Source: an uncultured Aquimarina sp. (GTDB lineage: Bacteria; Bacteroidota; Bacteroidia; Flavobacteriales; Flavobacteriaceae). From it: DNA of 64,000 nucleotides. Below the pieces are notes generated by a model that was not told the origin of the DNA, made no database searches, and saw only the letters and a program-made list of their open reading frames with translations. The stretch spans positions 62,001 through 126,000 of the forward strand of contig CANNFM010000011.1 of assembly GCA_947503835.1 (NCBI GenBank). Direction: 5' to 3'. Shown piece after piece: positions 24,501-33,226 of this stretch (the first letter of the stretch is position 1; each line of letters opens with the position of its first letter). The translations under genes and the position numbers were made by a program.

Positions 24501-27091
24501 ACGATGATTATGCGTTTATAGATGCAGATAAGCCAGCTACACCAATCATAATAAAAGGGCAGCAGGTAACCAACAGAACAAAAGGACTTACCACTTCTTC
24601 ATGGGTTAAAACCTTAGGAGAAAATACCTGGACCAAAGCATATACCTATTATGATGAAAGAGGAAGAGGAATCAAAACCTATGAAAAGAACCATTTAGAA
24701 GGGTTTACAAATAGTGATACCGAATTAGATTTTACGGGTAAGGTTCTAGAATCTGTTACCACTCATAAAAGAAATACATCGGCAGAACAATTATTAATTA
24801 CAGACCGGTTTGAGTATGATGATACAGATCGTTTAACCTCTCAATATCAAACGATCAATAATCAACCCGAAGAGTTGATATCAAAATTTGAGTTTGATAA
24901 TATAGGAAATGTTAAGAGAAAGAGCGTTGGGGGATTAGCTTCGATGACCACTCCTCTACAAAATGTCGATTATAAATATAACATTAGAGGTTGGTTGCAA
25001 AAGATCAACGAAGTTGATCGTATCGATAATGATCTATTTGCGTACACTCTTAATTATGACAAGTTAGAAGGGGGTATGTATGCTAATGTGCCAACACTAT
25101 ATAATGGAAATATTGCACAAACCATTTGGAGGTCAAAACACGATAATAAGAAACAATCTTATGTTTATGAATACGATGCACTTAATCAATTAAAAAGGGC
25201 TAGTTATTTATCTGGTAACTCTTTATTTACCAAGTTTGATGGTAATTTAGAAGTTAGAAACATACGATATGACTTAAATGGTAATATTACTGGTTTATCG
25301 CGTAATGGAGTGATTACCAATAGCGATGATCCCACAAAGCCACTAGATATACCGCTAGATGTACTTACCTACGACTATGGGGCCGGTTATGGTAACCAAC
25401 TTCGTTCTATCAAAGACCTTGGTGACAATAACAAAGGTTTTGTTGATGGTAACAAAACAGGAGATGATTATGAGTATGATGATAATGGTAACTTAATTAA
25501 GGATCTAAATAAAGGGATTAGCCTGATCGAATATAACCATTTGGATCTGGTAGAAAAGGTAACTTTAACAAATGGCAAAAGTATACGATTTACCTATGAT
25601 GCATCTGGTAGAAAATTATCTAAGCTTTTTATTCATAATGGCATTACTAACACCACAGATTATATCGGTGGATTCCAGTATCAAGAAGGGCAATTACAAT
25701 TTTTCCCAACAGCAGAAGGGTATGCTCGCAAAGAAACAGGCAACACCTTTAAATATGTATACATCTACGCGGATCATTTAGGAAATAACAGACTAAGTTA
25801 TAGTGATCTTAATGCCGATGGTCAAGTAGATTCGAACGAGATCTTATCCAATAGTAATTACTACCCAATGGGCGGGATTTTAGAAGGTGAGTTTCATAAC
25901 TCTATTGCTTCTAATTTTAACTATAAGTTTCAGGGTAAAGAATTGCAACAAGATGGCAATATAGGATTGTATGATTTTGGATCCCGTATGTATGATCCTT
26001 ATGTAGGGCGATGGTTTAATACCGATCCACAAAATCAATTTAATAGTCCTTATCTTGCTATGGGGAATAATTATGTTACTGTTATTGACCCGGATGGAGA
26101 ATTCGCTTTTACAGCAATTGCGGTAGGAGCCATAATTGGTGCCGCAACTGGAGCGGCAGCATATGCCGGATCTGCTGTTAGAGAAGGAAATTGGGATTGG
26201 GGACAATTTGCATTATCAACACTAGGAGGAGCAGTAGTGGGAGGAATTACAGCAGGACAATTGCCTAATGCTTGGGCTATTCAAAATTATGCTTCAGCAT
26301 CAATCGCAGGAGGGTTGGCATCTGGATTATTACCTAGTGCGAATGCTCAGGTTGGTAATTTTAATTTTAGTGTGTCCCCTGCAATTGCTTTTGGTAATGC
26401 AGCTGGGATAGGAGCCAATTTGGGAGTAGGCTATTCTAATGGAAATTTTAGTATTGCAGGAGGAATTGGAAGTAGTTTTTATGGCAGGGCTTCTGGAACT
26501 GGAGCTGCTGGATCAGAATTTAGATTTTCAGGCTCAGCTGGATATGATGATGGGAGGACGGGACTTTCTGTTTCTACTACTACATTTATTAGTGGAGAAA
26601 CTTCGCAACGCACAGCAGCTCTTGGTATTCGACAAGGCGATTTCGGCATTAGATATGAAAATGATGGGGCGCCTTTTAACAGATTAGGAACAGCATTAGT
26701 AGGAGATGATAGCGATCGCTTTCGAACAGCAGCAATGTCATTTAGCTACAAAAAATATTCTGTTGGATTTAATTTGTTTACTGGAGATCCTAACCTTGAT
26801 GATGCACCTGGTAACTATAAAGGAGTTGAACCATTAGCAGGTCATCCAGATGGCCCTAGAGGTTTGGGGGGACAATATGCAGGCTTAAACGCAAGTAAAT
26901 ATAGGCTTGGTGCTGCTTATGTAGGTTACAATGGTTATAGAGTAGGCAGAAATTCTGAAGGTATTCGTCATGCTATTCAAAACAGAGTTGCTCATGATAT
27001 GATTAAATATCAACCATATTTTAAAGAGAGACCTATAGCGCCTCAGGGTTATTTTCAATATCAATCACCAAACCCTTTTACATTATGGTAA
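21545..27091 (+). CDS. RHS-repeat polymorphic toxin with MopE-like repeats and type 23-like toxin tail
   Basis: An 1848-residue protein. Order: signal peptide (1-19); four Cys/Asp-rich repeats with DADGDGYG and GDCNDGNA (about 27-235), plus a fifth near 395, like calcium/copper-binding MopE motifs; two ~80-residue Cys-containing domains; a DUF6443 region from ~450 (LTRVYKTPKK, YYGGLGRPVQ); many YD repeats; and the RHS core YDFGSRMYDPYVGRWFNTDP (~1475). A variable tail follows (~1520-1848). It opens with glycine-rich hydrophobic helices and ends in a domain (from ~1734, SVGFNLFTGDPN, YRLGAAYVGYNGYRVG, GIRHAIQNRVAHD) that resembles polymorphic toxin type 23. No T9SS sorting domain is seen. The next gene overlaps by 7 bp and is the immunity candidate. 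The toxin family call is from memory and less certain than the RHS call. Confidence 0.88.
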   Translation: MIKKFIIYLIIFLPILGMSQLGSGGCNKKTFWRDRDGDGWGYAFDNVCAWSAPPGYITPSFLKLDCDDGNPNINEAPTWYQDADGDGYGNGGVTKKNCSRPSGYVSRAGDCNDGNANATVVRTWYRDADGDGYGVSTSTKSSCNPPSGYAIRAGDCNDNNNAVFEVKTWYQDADGDGYGATNITLNSCNQPLGYITRSGDCNDGNANIHPSAGEPCNGDGVDNNCNGQIDEHSPSIPLIESITQECGVTTIKKRAHFIQFEVYWQSSPNGTSKANSERTISLTSGNVYYLRLFEIQTGCWSAAKTINYTINEYPSIPPVPSIQENCGNTVVTPSNAPDGVTWYWQSSAAGTSTASAAPITRTASGSAYLRGRNSIGCWGKARKIEYTVTNSSRWFEDADNDGFGDPNVSIMECGQPTGYVLDNSDRCPQEYGSNQGCVVQPTVPVEPNLSNENYVLTRVYKTPKKHTDTYNFATDVIESVTYYGGLGRPVQDIAIAQSPYRNDIVQHYEYDQFGRTEKTYLPLPANQNTGSLISNPIPQINTYYQNTYGDANPYAEQRFDDSPLSRVLESAAPGNAWEISSGHTNKFEYRANVDNEVRKYVVDNSSFAPSYVISSPKSNRSYIARESIALTDGAHLTGNVHLKIASNNPLFGYRFYDANELTKQIIKTENWKASDGHLNTREVFTDKNGKNIAEVSYRKDIQTIKKLVTRYVYDDFGRLIYVLPPSVPHKEFGERGKSSQFNWDYKQFFTNPNKVGPAGGSIDASINDDVFRISADAYFFNMPIKIGRIAFINSKLPNVTLGKVNTDRGNSGYEAYLKDGYLCIRSNTNPLPVLKEINFSFQITFDNDIIYNYEEVIDNLAFQYKYDQYNRQIAQKTPGKGWEYVVYDQLDRQIMVQDANLKKDNLWLFTKYDAYGRPVYTGTYKSTKTRSALQSELDSFINASTDKANIEERISGTTTIQNTAINYSNTAFPSTGITELLSVSYYDDYAFIDADKPATPIIIKGQQVTNRTKGLTTSSWVKTLGENTWTKAYTYYDERGRGIKTYEKNHLEGFTNSDTELDFTGKVLESVTTHKRNTSAEQLLITDRFEYDDTDRLTSQYQTINNQPEELISKFEFDNIGNVKRKSVGGLASMTTPLQNVDYKYNIRGWLQKINEVDRIDNDLFAYTLNYDKLEGGMYANVPTLYNGNIAQTIWRSKHDNKKQSYVYEYDALNQLKRASYLSGNSLFTKFDGNLEVRNIRYDLNGNITGLSRNGVITNSDDPTKPLDIPLDVLTYDYGAGYGNQLRSIKDLGDNNKGFVDGNKTGDDYEYDDNGNLIKDLNKGISLIEYNHLDLVEKVTLTNGKSIRFTYDASGRKLSKLFIHNGITNTTDYIGGFQYQEGQLQFFPTAEGYARKETGNTFKYVYIYADHLGNNRLSYSDLNADGQVDSNEILSNSNYYPMGGILEGEFHNSIASNFNYKFQGKELQQDGNIGLYDFGSRMYDPYVGRWFNTDPQNQFNSPYLAMGNNYVTVIDPDGEFAFTAIAVGAIIGAATGAAAYAGSAVREGNWDWGQFALSTLGGAVVGGITAGQLPNAWAIQNYASASIAGGLASGLLPSANAQVGNFNFSVSPAIAFGNAAGIGANLGVGYSNGNFSIAGGIGSSFYGRASGTGAAGSEFRFSGSAGYDDGRTGLSVSTTTFISGETSQRTAALGIRQGDFGIRYENDGAPFNRLGTALVGDDSDRFRTAAMSFSYKKYSVGFNLFTGDPNLDDAPGNYKGVEPLAGHPDGPRGLGGQYAGLNASKYRLGAAYVGYNGYRVGRNSEGIRHAIQNRVAHDMIKYQPYFKERPIAPQGYFQYQSPNPFTLW

Positions 27092-27600
27092 AAAGAATAA
27101 TATTGCTTTTGACTTTTTTATCCACGGCTTCTTGTTGTGATCATTATCTTACATCTTTAGAAGGAGGGTTAAGAAGTAAAAGATTGTACAAAAAACAGTT
27201 GAATTATAAAGTCAATCCAAATGAAGTGGGAATAAAAACTGATGTGGTTTATAAAATGTTAAATCAAAAATATTTTGAACAGTACGAGTCACTTTCAAAG
27301 AATGTATTTGATTCAAAAAAACAAGCTGTTTGGGTTTTTAAAGAGGATGGTAGTTATTATTCATTCTATGGCTTGGATACAATAACCAAAGATAATTTAA
27401 ACCTAGAAAAAGGAAATTTAAATTATTTAGTAAAAAAAAATGATAAATATTGGTTAATGGATTATTCTACGATTAATTGTGGAGCTTTTAGCAAATGCGA
27501 ATTTGAAGTAAAAAATGATACAATTAGAATTGCTCGAGGAAGTAATAAAGGATATAGAATTTGGTATTACTATGCAAAACAATCACCTCTCAAAGAATAA
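27085..27600 (+). CDS. Putative immunity lipoprotein for the RHS toxin
   Basis: A 171-residue protein with a signal peptide and lipobox-like STASC (Cys17, followed by another Cys). The body is polar and Lys/Tyr-rich (WVFKEDGSYYSFYGLDTITKDN, KYWLMDYSTINCGAFSKCEFEV), with no family I recognise. It overlaps the toxin gene by 7 bp, the classic arrangement for toxin-immunity pairs. Envelope location would imply that the toxin is neutralised in, or acts through, the periplasm. The immunity role is inferred from position only; it could instead be a secreted accessory protein. Confidence 0.65.
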   Translation: MVKRIILLLTFLSTASCCDHYLTSLEGGLRSKRLYKKQLNYKVNPNEVGIKTDVVYKMLNQKYFEQYESLSKNVFDSKKQAVWVFKEDGSYYSFYGLDTITKDNLNLEKGNLNYLVKKNDKYWLMDYSTINCGAFSKCEFEVKNDTIRIARGSNKGYRIWYYYAKQSPLKE

Positions 27601-27680
27601 CTGAATATAAAACTGAATAATATATATCATATAATCTACCTATTGGTTGAATTATAAAGATGTTATATAATATAAACAAA

Positions 27681-30600
27681 ATGAAAAAAATAATAACATT
27701 ATTACTTTTACTGCTATTTGTCTGCAGCTACAGTCAAGATGGTGTAGATATTGTTACCCCTCAACAGTCCTCATTTAATGCCGGGCAAAATATCGAGGGA
27801 TGGGTACAAGGATCGATCAACGAACCTACAGGTAAGATTACTTTTTCTGAGCCATTAGCATCGATTACCGCCAGAACGGTATCGTATAAGGTAGCTCTGG
27901 GATATAGTGGTAAATCTGGGTTTGATATTGGGTCGTTTACTAATAAATTTGCACCAACCAGTACTGTTGGGGTGGGGTTTTCTATGTTTATCCCTAAAAT
28001 TGTAGTCGATAATAAAAATACAGGAACCAGAGAAGATGATGTATTCTATCTTCAAGATGGCGCTACGAATAGCAAATTACATTGTACCGCTCGTACAGTA
28101 ACTACTCCTGTAACACGAGGCCCTGTAATTTGGGAGTTTGAGACAGAAAAATATGTGCCCTGGAAAATTCAATACTACAAAAGTTCGTTTGATATTGTAA
28201 ATGGAGTACTACGAGAAGTACCTTTGGATTATTGGATGGTAACAACAGATCAAGGGATGCAATATTTTTATGGGCAAACACAAAATGCCAGAGAAAATAT
28301 AGTAACTTGGGGCAATTGGATCGGTAGTTCTAAAAAGAAGGGTGGTAAACAACAAACGATCGTCTGGAACGCCTCTATGATCCAGGATCAATGGGGTAAT
28401 AATATACGATTTGAGTATGACTTACAAGAAAGTACTATTGGTGGTGTGAAACAAACCGAAGCCTCATATCTTAATAAGATTACATCTTCTACAGGAGAGC
28501 GTATAGTGTTTACTTATGAGAATAAAAATAGTGCAGAATACTACGAGCCTCATAAAGAGCAGGCAGAACCAGATGCATATCAGGAACGGTATGAGAAAAA
28601 AATACTACGCTATGTAGATTCGTACAATAGTAAAAATGGTTTGGTATACCGATACAGCTTAGCTTATATGCTTGTAAATAATAGTTCGGCGTCAGACAAA
28701 AAAAGATATTTGCAAAGCATTACTAGAGAGAATAGTACAGGAGAAATATTGCCTGGTAAAAGTTTTGAATACCATACTTCTGGAGCTTTTAAAGGAGGGC
28801 TAAAAAAGATACATTATCCACTTGGTGGTTCTGTGACTTATAATTATACAAACAAAACATTGTTTACTAATACTGCTAATAGATATACCGGATCTAGGGC
28901 TAATAATAGCGACTATTATTATTATGGTATGGTAACTAAGGATAACTATTCCCTAATGTTTCTTAAGTCTAAAGCTTCAGTAGGAGGTTTACATACTTTT
29001 AAAGTAAACCGAAGTTTCTGGAATGGGCAAAACTGGGTAGAAGATGAGTACGTTATTCCTGATATAATCAAAGATGAGTATCCAAATGGTAGAGTTTGGT
29101 TAGAGAATTTTCAAACTGTTTTTGGTAAAGACTATTATGCGTTTTTATACACAAACGGTATTTATTCAAATATTCATTTATTTCACCTAAAACCTAATGG
29201 TCATGATTGGGAATCAAGATATTATACCAAAATAATCGTTGGCGGTGGAGTTCCTAAGCTATTGTCTGGAGATAATTTTGTAGCCATTGGCACACATCTT
29301 AATGGTACTGTATATCGATATACATGGGATGGCGAGGATGTATGGAAATCTGATCTTATACAACAAGGCCCTGGGCAATATTATTACGGAGCAACCAATA
29401 ATTTTATTTTATCCCTTAATGAAGATGGGGGTATTGATATGAAGACTAATAATATTCATGAAGATAATTATTACATTCATTATTTAGATATAGAAAATAA
29501 GTGGGTTACAAAATCTTGGTCTGCAGCTGCTGATCCTTTTATTGCCGGGATTGAAAAAGCTAGTTATTTCTATCCAGAAAATGCAATGAGTGGATTTGTT
29601 GCCGATGATAATCCCGAGTTCTTTTTAAGATGGGATACGAATTATAACCTTTTGCAACCAGATAATGTGTTAGGAGCACATTTGGATGCTAATCCTATTA
29701 TTCCGACACATAGTGGGATGGCAGTATTGCAAAACTTTTTTTACCAACATCCTTTATTTTTTAATCGATTTAATGGTATTAGTTGGAAAGGGTTTATTCC
29801 TCCTGTATCCTCTGCTTATTATGCTAAGCCTTCTTACGGAGAGGATATTATGACTTTTCAAAATCATGGAGGAAGCAGAAGCACAGGGTATGCAATGTAT
29901 AATCCTAATTCAGATAGTTGGACATATAATAAAGCATTAAATGCATATCCTTGGTACCTGTCTAATGATAAACTAACAGGTATTACAAGAGATTTTTTAA
30001 TTGCATCTGATAAAATATACAAGTATTCCAGCACATCGTTACTTCCTGTGTTGGATAAAACGATACCTTATAATAATGTTTTTACGTATACAGATGGTTT
30101 GAGTCATGCCTATGTTAAGCTAGCCTCTCATGATGCTAATAACTATAGAACGTTTCAAAAAGGAATGTTCTATTATGCAGACAAGTCTACAAATCAAATA
30201 ACAGGAATTGATTTAGGTAAAAGATATAATCTTGCTGGACCTAATGTATTAGCGGGTAGAACTCCGTTTATGAGTCCTAAAACAATGTGGCTACGTAATG
30301 ATGCCGATAATTTTTATACGTATTTACATCGTATTATCAATGATAAAGTAAACAATACAGTGCAAGATATTATTGTTGATAACATCCAAATTAATAACGG
30401 TAAAGGTGAAGTACGTAAAACAGAATATAGATATAATGACCCTAACTCAGACCCAAACAATACAACTACATTTTATGGTACTGTAACGATACAAAATATG
30501 GGTTACGGTAATGGAGCTATAGGTAAAATAGAAAAGAAATATAATACTGGGGACACAGACATTAGGTTAGCGGGTTTATTATTAGAAGAGCATGCTAAGA

Positions 30601-31415
30601 ATAAATACAATGTATCATTAAGTGTAAAAAAGAATACTTGGCATAAATATAAGAAATCATCTAGGAGTTATGCTATAAAATTAGTTAAGGAAACAAGTAG
30701 CCAAAATTTAAATGGAGCAGTCATAACTAATGAAGTATCTAATACATATTCTTACCCATATTATCTAAATACAGAAACTACTAGAAAAAATAGCTTGGGA
30801 CAAATTGAGAAAACAATTACAAAGTATGCCTACTCTCAGTATTCATTTATGAAGGATAGAAATTTTTTGAGTCAACCCTATGAAATAATAAGTAAAATTG
30901 ACAGTAAAGTAACTTCAATAGGTAGAACTATTTGGTTAAAAAATGCATCTGGTAAGGTATATGCTTCGCAAATTCTGTCAGGAACTTCTAATTCTAATCT
31001 TAGGAAATCATACGAAGTTTCCAGAATTAATTCTTACGGACAAGTAGAAGAATCTAATAATGGAAAAGGGCAATATAATACTGTCATATATGGGCATAAT
31101 TATAGATATCCAATATTATCTTTGTCAAATACACGGTATAATAGTGTATTAGGTAATCTTGATGTGACTATGAATACTTTACAAGGTTTGAATTCTTCAA
31201 GTTTAAAAGCCGAGCTTTCTAAATTATATACAAAATTACCTAATGCGATGATCGAAGTAATAACATATGATGATGAAGGTAAAATAAAAAAGAAGATAGA
31301 TAATAGACAAGAAGAGATAAACTATTATTATGATAGCTTTAATAGATTAGATTATATAACTGATCATGATGATAATATGCTGAAGAAAAATATTTATAAT
31401 TATAAGTTAAACTAA
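27681..31415 (+). CDS. TcB/SpvB-like RHS family protein
   Basis: A 1244-residue secreted protein. The signal peptide (MKKIITLL to CSYSQ) favours ATG 27681 over the upstream in-frame ATG at 27660. The N-terminal third matches the SpvB/TcaC type of toxin-complex B subunits (KITFSEPLASITARTVSYKV, SYKVALGYSGKSGFDIG, WEFETEKYVPWKIQYY). The middle holds beta-propeller-like repeats with many Trp/Tyr, and the C-terminus holds degenerate YD repeats (VSRINSYGQVEESN, YYYDSFNRLDYITDHDDNM). There is no core motif and no toxin tail. It could form a closed RHS/TcB cocoon with the upstream RHS protein. A terminator-like hairpin follows at 31541. Confidence 0.8.
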   Translation: MKKIITLLLLLLFVCSYSQDGVDIVTPQQSSFNAGQNIEGWVQGSINEPTGKITFSEPLASITARTVSYKVALGYSGKSGFDIGSFTNKFAPTSTVGVGFSMFIPKIVVDNKNTGTREDDVFYLQDGATNSKLHCTARTVTTPVTRGPVIWEFETEKYVPWKIQYYKSSFDIVNGVLREVPLDYWMVTTDQGMQYFYGQTQNARENIVTWGNWIGSSKKKGGKQQTIVWNASMIQDQWGNNIRFEYDLQESTIGGVKQTEASYLNKITSSTGERIVFTYENKNSAEYYEPHKEQAEPDAYQERYEKKILRYVDSYNSKNGLVYRYSLAYMLVNNSSASDKKRYLQSITRENSTGEILPGKSFEYHTSGAFKGGLKKIHYPLGGSVTYNYTNKTLFTNTANRYTGSRANNSDYYYYGMVTKDNYSLMFLKSKASVGGLHTFKVNRSFWNGQNWVEDEYVIPDIIKDEYPNGRVWLENFQTVFGKDYYAFLYTNGIYSNIHLFHLKPNGHDWESRYYTKIIVGGGVPKLLSGDNFVAIGTHLNGTVYRYTWDGEDVWKSDLIQQGPGQYYYGATNNFILSLNEDGGIDMKTNNIHEDNYYIHYLDIENKWVTKSWSAAADPFIAGIEKASYFYPENAMSGFVADDNPEFFLRWDTNYNLLQPDNVLGAHLDANPIIPTHSGMAVLQNFFYQHPLFFNRFNGISWKGFIPPVSSAYYAKPSYGEDIMTFQNHGGSRSTGYAMYNPNSDSWTYNKALNAYPWYLSNDKLTGITRDFLIASDKIYKYSSTSLLPVLDKTIPYNNVFTYTDGLSHAYVKLASHDANNYRTFQKGMFYYADKSTNQITGIDLGKRYNLAGPNVLAGRTPFMSPKTMWLRNDADNFYTYLHRIINDKVNNTVQDIIVDNIQINNGKGEVRKTEYRYNDPNSDPNNTTTFYGTVTIQNMGYGNGAIGKIEKKYNTGDTDIRLAGLLLEEHAKNKYNVSLSVKKNTWHKYKKSSRSYAIKLVKETSSQNLNGAVITNEVSNTYSYPYYLNTETTRKNSLGQIEKTITKYAYSQYSFMKDRNFLSQPYEIISKIDSKVTSIGRTIWLKNASGKVYASQILSGTSNSNLRKSYEVSRINSYGQVEESNNGKGQYNTVIYGHNYRYPILSLSNTRYNSVLGNLDVTMNTLQGLNSSSLKAELSKLYTKLPNAMIEVITYDDEGKIKKKIDNRQEEINYYYDSFNRLDYITDHDDNMLKKNIYNYKLN

Positions 31416-31447
31416 AGTTGTTCCGCTACCACTTGAGTGCCTCTAGT

Positions 31448-31529
31448 GGCCCCCCGCTAGCGCTCGTCTATGACGGGTGCCGTCAAAGGGCCCCCCGCTA
31501 GCGCTCGTCTATGACGGGTGCCGTCAAAG
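31448..31529. repeat. Perfect 41-bp tandem duplication
   Basis: Two identical 41-bp units (31448-31488 and 31489-31529), GC-rich, starting GGCCCCCCGCTAGCGCTCGT and ending GGTGCCGTCAAAG. Base composition is unlike the AT-rich flanks. It lies between the stop of the TcB-like gene and its terminator hairpin. Confidence 0.9.
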
Positions 31530-31540
31530 CTTTAATAACT

Positions 31541-31580
31541 AAACCAAAAACAACCACTATATAGTAGTTGTTTTTGGTTT
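31541..31580 (+). terminator. Hairpin terminator of the RHS group
   Basis: A perfect 14-bp stem AAACCAAAAACAAC (31541-31554) and GTTGTTTTTGGTTT (31567-31580) around ACTATATAGT; T-rich 3' arm. Confidence 0.7.
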
Positions 31581-31634
31581 TGATAATATTTTTTGGTTTC
31601 AAAAAATGAAACTGGTATTTTATATTTTTATAGA

Positions 31635-32207
31635 ATGAGTAGGAAATACAAATTTCATAATAAATCGGGATTGTATTTCGTGAGTTTTGCCACGGTATAC
31701 TGGATCGATGTTTTTACTAGAGAAAAATATTTGTCAATTTTAGCAGAAAGTATTGATTATTGTAGAGCAGAAAAAGGAATGGAAGTTTATGCCTATTGTT
31801 TTATGTCTAGTCATGTACACTTGGTTTTTAGATCAGACAATGAAAATCCTTCTGGCTTGATTCGTGATTTTAAAAAGCACACAGCAAAGAAAATATTAGA
31901 AGCAATACAAGATAACCCACAAGAGAGTAGAAAAGAATGGTTATTGTGGATGTTTGAAAAGGCGGGGAAGGAAAAAGGTAATGTGAGTAAATATCAATTT
32001 TGGCAGCATCATAATAAACCTGTAGAATTATGGACAGATAAAGTTATTCAACAAAAAATAGATTATATTCATGCTAATCCAATCGAGTCAGGTTTTGTAA
32101 CCGATCCTATCGATTGGAAATATAGTAGTGCTAGAAATTATCAGGATGACCATACTGTCTTAGAGATTGATAATGATAGAGTTTTATTAGGACTTCCTAA
32201 ATTGTAA
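31635..32207 (+). CDS. REP-associated tyrosine transposase (Y1/HUH, IS200-like)
   Basis: A 190-residue HUH transposase. The HxH motif is in MSSHVHLVF, the C-terminal signature IDYIHANPIESGFV carries the probable catalytic Tyr of REP-associated (RAYT) enzymes, and WKYSSARNY follows. I use ATG 31635; the upstream ATG at 31593 adds 14 residues that overlap the repeat-like AAAAAATGAAACTGG. RAYTs are single-copy, domesticated-looking relatives of IS200 that mobilise short palindromic repeats. Six bases after the stop is a palindrome (32213-32235), and related palindromes are scattered over the next 3.3 kb. No IS200 end structures were recognised. Confidence 0.88.
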   Translation: MSRKYKFHNKSGLYFVSFATVYWIDVFTREKYLSILAESIDYCRAEKGMEVYAYCFMSSHVHLVFRSDNENPSGLIRDFKKHTAKKILEAIQDNPQESRKEWLLWMFEKAGKEKGNVSKYQFWQHHNKPVELWTDKVIQQKIDYIHANPIESGFVTDPIDWKYSSARNYQDDHTVLEIDNDRVLLGLPKL

Positions 32208-32452
32208 TATACGGCACAAGTTACAAACTTGCGCCAGCAAGGGGTACATTTAGTGCTGCTCTAAATGGGAATAACAGATTTTTTTCTTATCTCCAATCTT
32301 TTAAGAATTATAATAGTACAATGGGCGATTCTTATGAAAATGCAATTTTCTTTCATAGAGGTACTAGTGCTAGTGTACAAAGAGTTCCTTCTTTAATAAT
32401 TCAAGTTCATTCTGATAAGCATTTTAAGTTATTACACAATACATTAAGATAA
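32201..32452 (+). pseudogene. Orphan C-terminal coding fragment
   Basis: Frame 32201-32452 is open for 83 codons and ends in TAA, but it has no start codon until an ATG at about 32321 and overlaps the transposase stop. The translation is protein-like after the first palindromic stretch: GTFSAALNGNNRFFSYLQSF, MGDSYENAIFFHRGTS and VPSLIIQVHSDKHFKLLHNT. It looks like the 3' end of a gene whose body is missing, plausibly the toxin tail of an RHS cassette, since a small anchored protein follows 19 bp later. I do not recognise the domain. Confidence 0.55.
32213..32235. repeat. REP-like palindrome next to the RAYT gene
   Basis: Stem GGCaCAAGTT / AACTTGcGCC around ACA, one mismatch, 6 bp after the transposase stop. 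It shares the AAGTT-nnn-AACTT core with a palindrome at 34598-34620. Confidence 0.6.
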
Positions 32453-32471
32453 ATTCTATATAGATAATATT

Positions 32472-33158
32472 ATGAAAATTAAACGTTCGTTTATAGTTGT
32501 ATTGTTGGTACCCGTGTTAATATGGATATATTTTTGTTTTTTTAGAACAGATAATGAGGATAAATTAATTGTAAAGCAATGTCTTAACTTTTTTACTGTA
32601 AATTATGATTTGAGTTTTGATGATAAATATTTAAAAGAAAAATTAGTAAAATTTCTAAGTCAAAGTTGTTATGATGAGGATATTGTTAAGAATAGTAAAT
32701 ATACTTTTCACATTAACAAAAATGATAGTCTTTTAGTTTTCAACAGAAAAAACTTGTTAGGATATCCTAAGTTTGAATTAAAATTATTTCCAAATGATAA
32801 AAATGAAAGATGTATAAATAAGAATTTAGGTACTGGGTTTTATTCAAAAAACTTTAAAACTATAAATAATGTTAATCATAAAGAAATAAATCAATATTTG
32901 GTTAAAAGCCTTGACTCATTGATTAGTATTCCTTTGTTTTCTGCTAACAATAATTGGAAGACATATGCTTTATTTAAATATGAAGATAGTATAACATCTA
33001 TTTCTTGTTATTCTAACATAAATAGAAATTTGTTAAATAGAACTAAGGAAGTAATAGAACAATATATTTCTGATAATAATGTGGCTTTTGATTATGCCTT
33101 GATACCTATAGTAGCTCCATCCTGCCCCCCTGATGCCGCTAGTATGGGCTCCCGCTAG
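32472..33158 (+). CDS. Membrane-anchored protein of unknown function, possible immunity protein
   Basis: A 228-residue protein with one N-terminal transmembrane segment (about 7-25) and a polar, Lys/Asn-rich outer domain (FTVNYDLSFDDKYLKEKL, YPKFELKLFPNDKNERC, NNNWKTYALFKYEDS). I do not recognise it. It directly follows the orphan C-terminal fragment, as an immunity gene follows a toxin tail. The last ~12 codons (encoding PSCPPDAASMGSR) are GC-rich repeat DNA, and the stop TAG lies inside a palindrome (33153-33178). The original 3' end has probably been replaced by the repeat. Confidence 0.6.
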   Translation: MKIKRSFIVVLLVPVLIWIYFCFFRTDNEDKLIVKQCLNFFTVNYDLSFDDKYLKEKLVKFLSQSCYDEDIVKNSKYTFHINKNDSLLVFNRKNLLGYPKFELKLFPNDKNERCINKNLGTGFYSKNFKTINNVNHKEINQYLVKSLDSLISIPLFSANNNWKTYALFKYEDSITSISCYSNINRNLLNRTKEVIEQYISDNNVAFDYALIPIVAPSCPPDAASMGSR

Positions 33159-33226
33159 TTTTCAAAACTAGTGGCGGTACCCCTGCTGCCGCTAGAGTGA
33201 TCGCTAGTGCTAGTTTGTAACTAGTA
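33153..33226. repeat. Two CTAGTT-type palindromes
   Basis: CTAGTTTT-C-AAAACTAG (33156-33172) within a longer CCGC...GCGG frame, and GCTAGTT...AACTAGTAC (33207-33226). They resemble each other and the other REP-like palindromes of this island. Confidence 0.6.

Noticed and set aside
31635..32207. Complete IS200/IS605 insertion sequence
   Set aside because: The protein is RAYT-like, no tnpB and no recognisable subterminal IS ends were found, so only the transposase gene is called.
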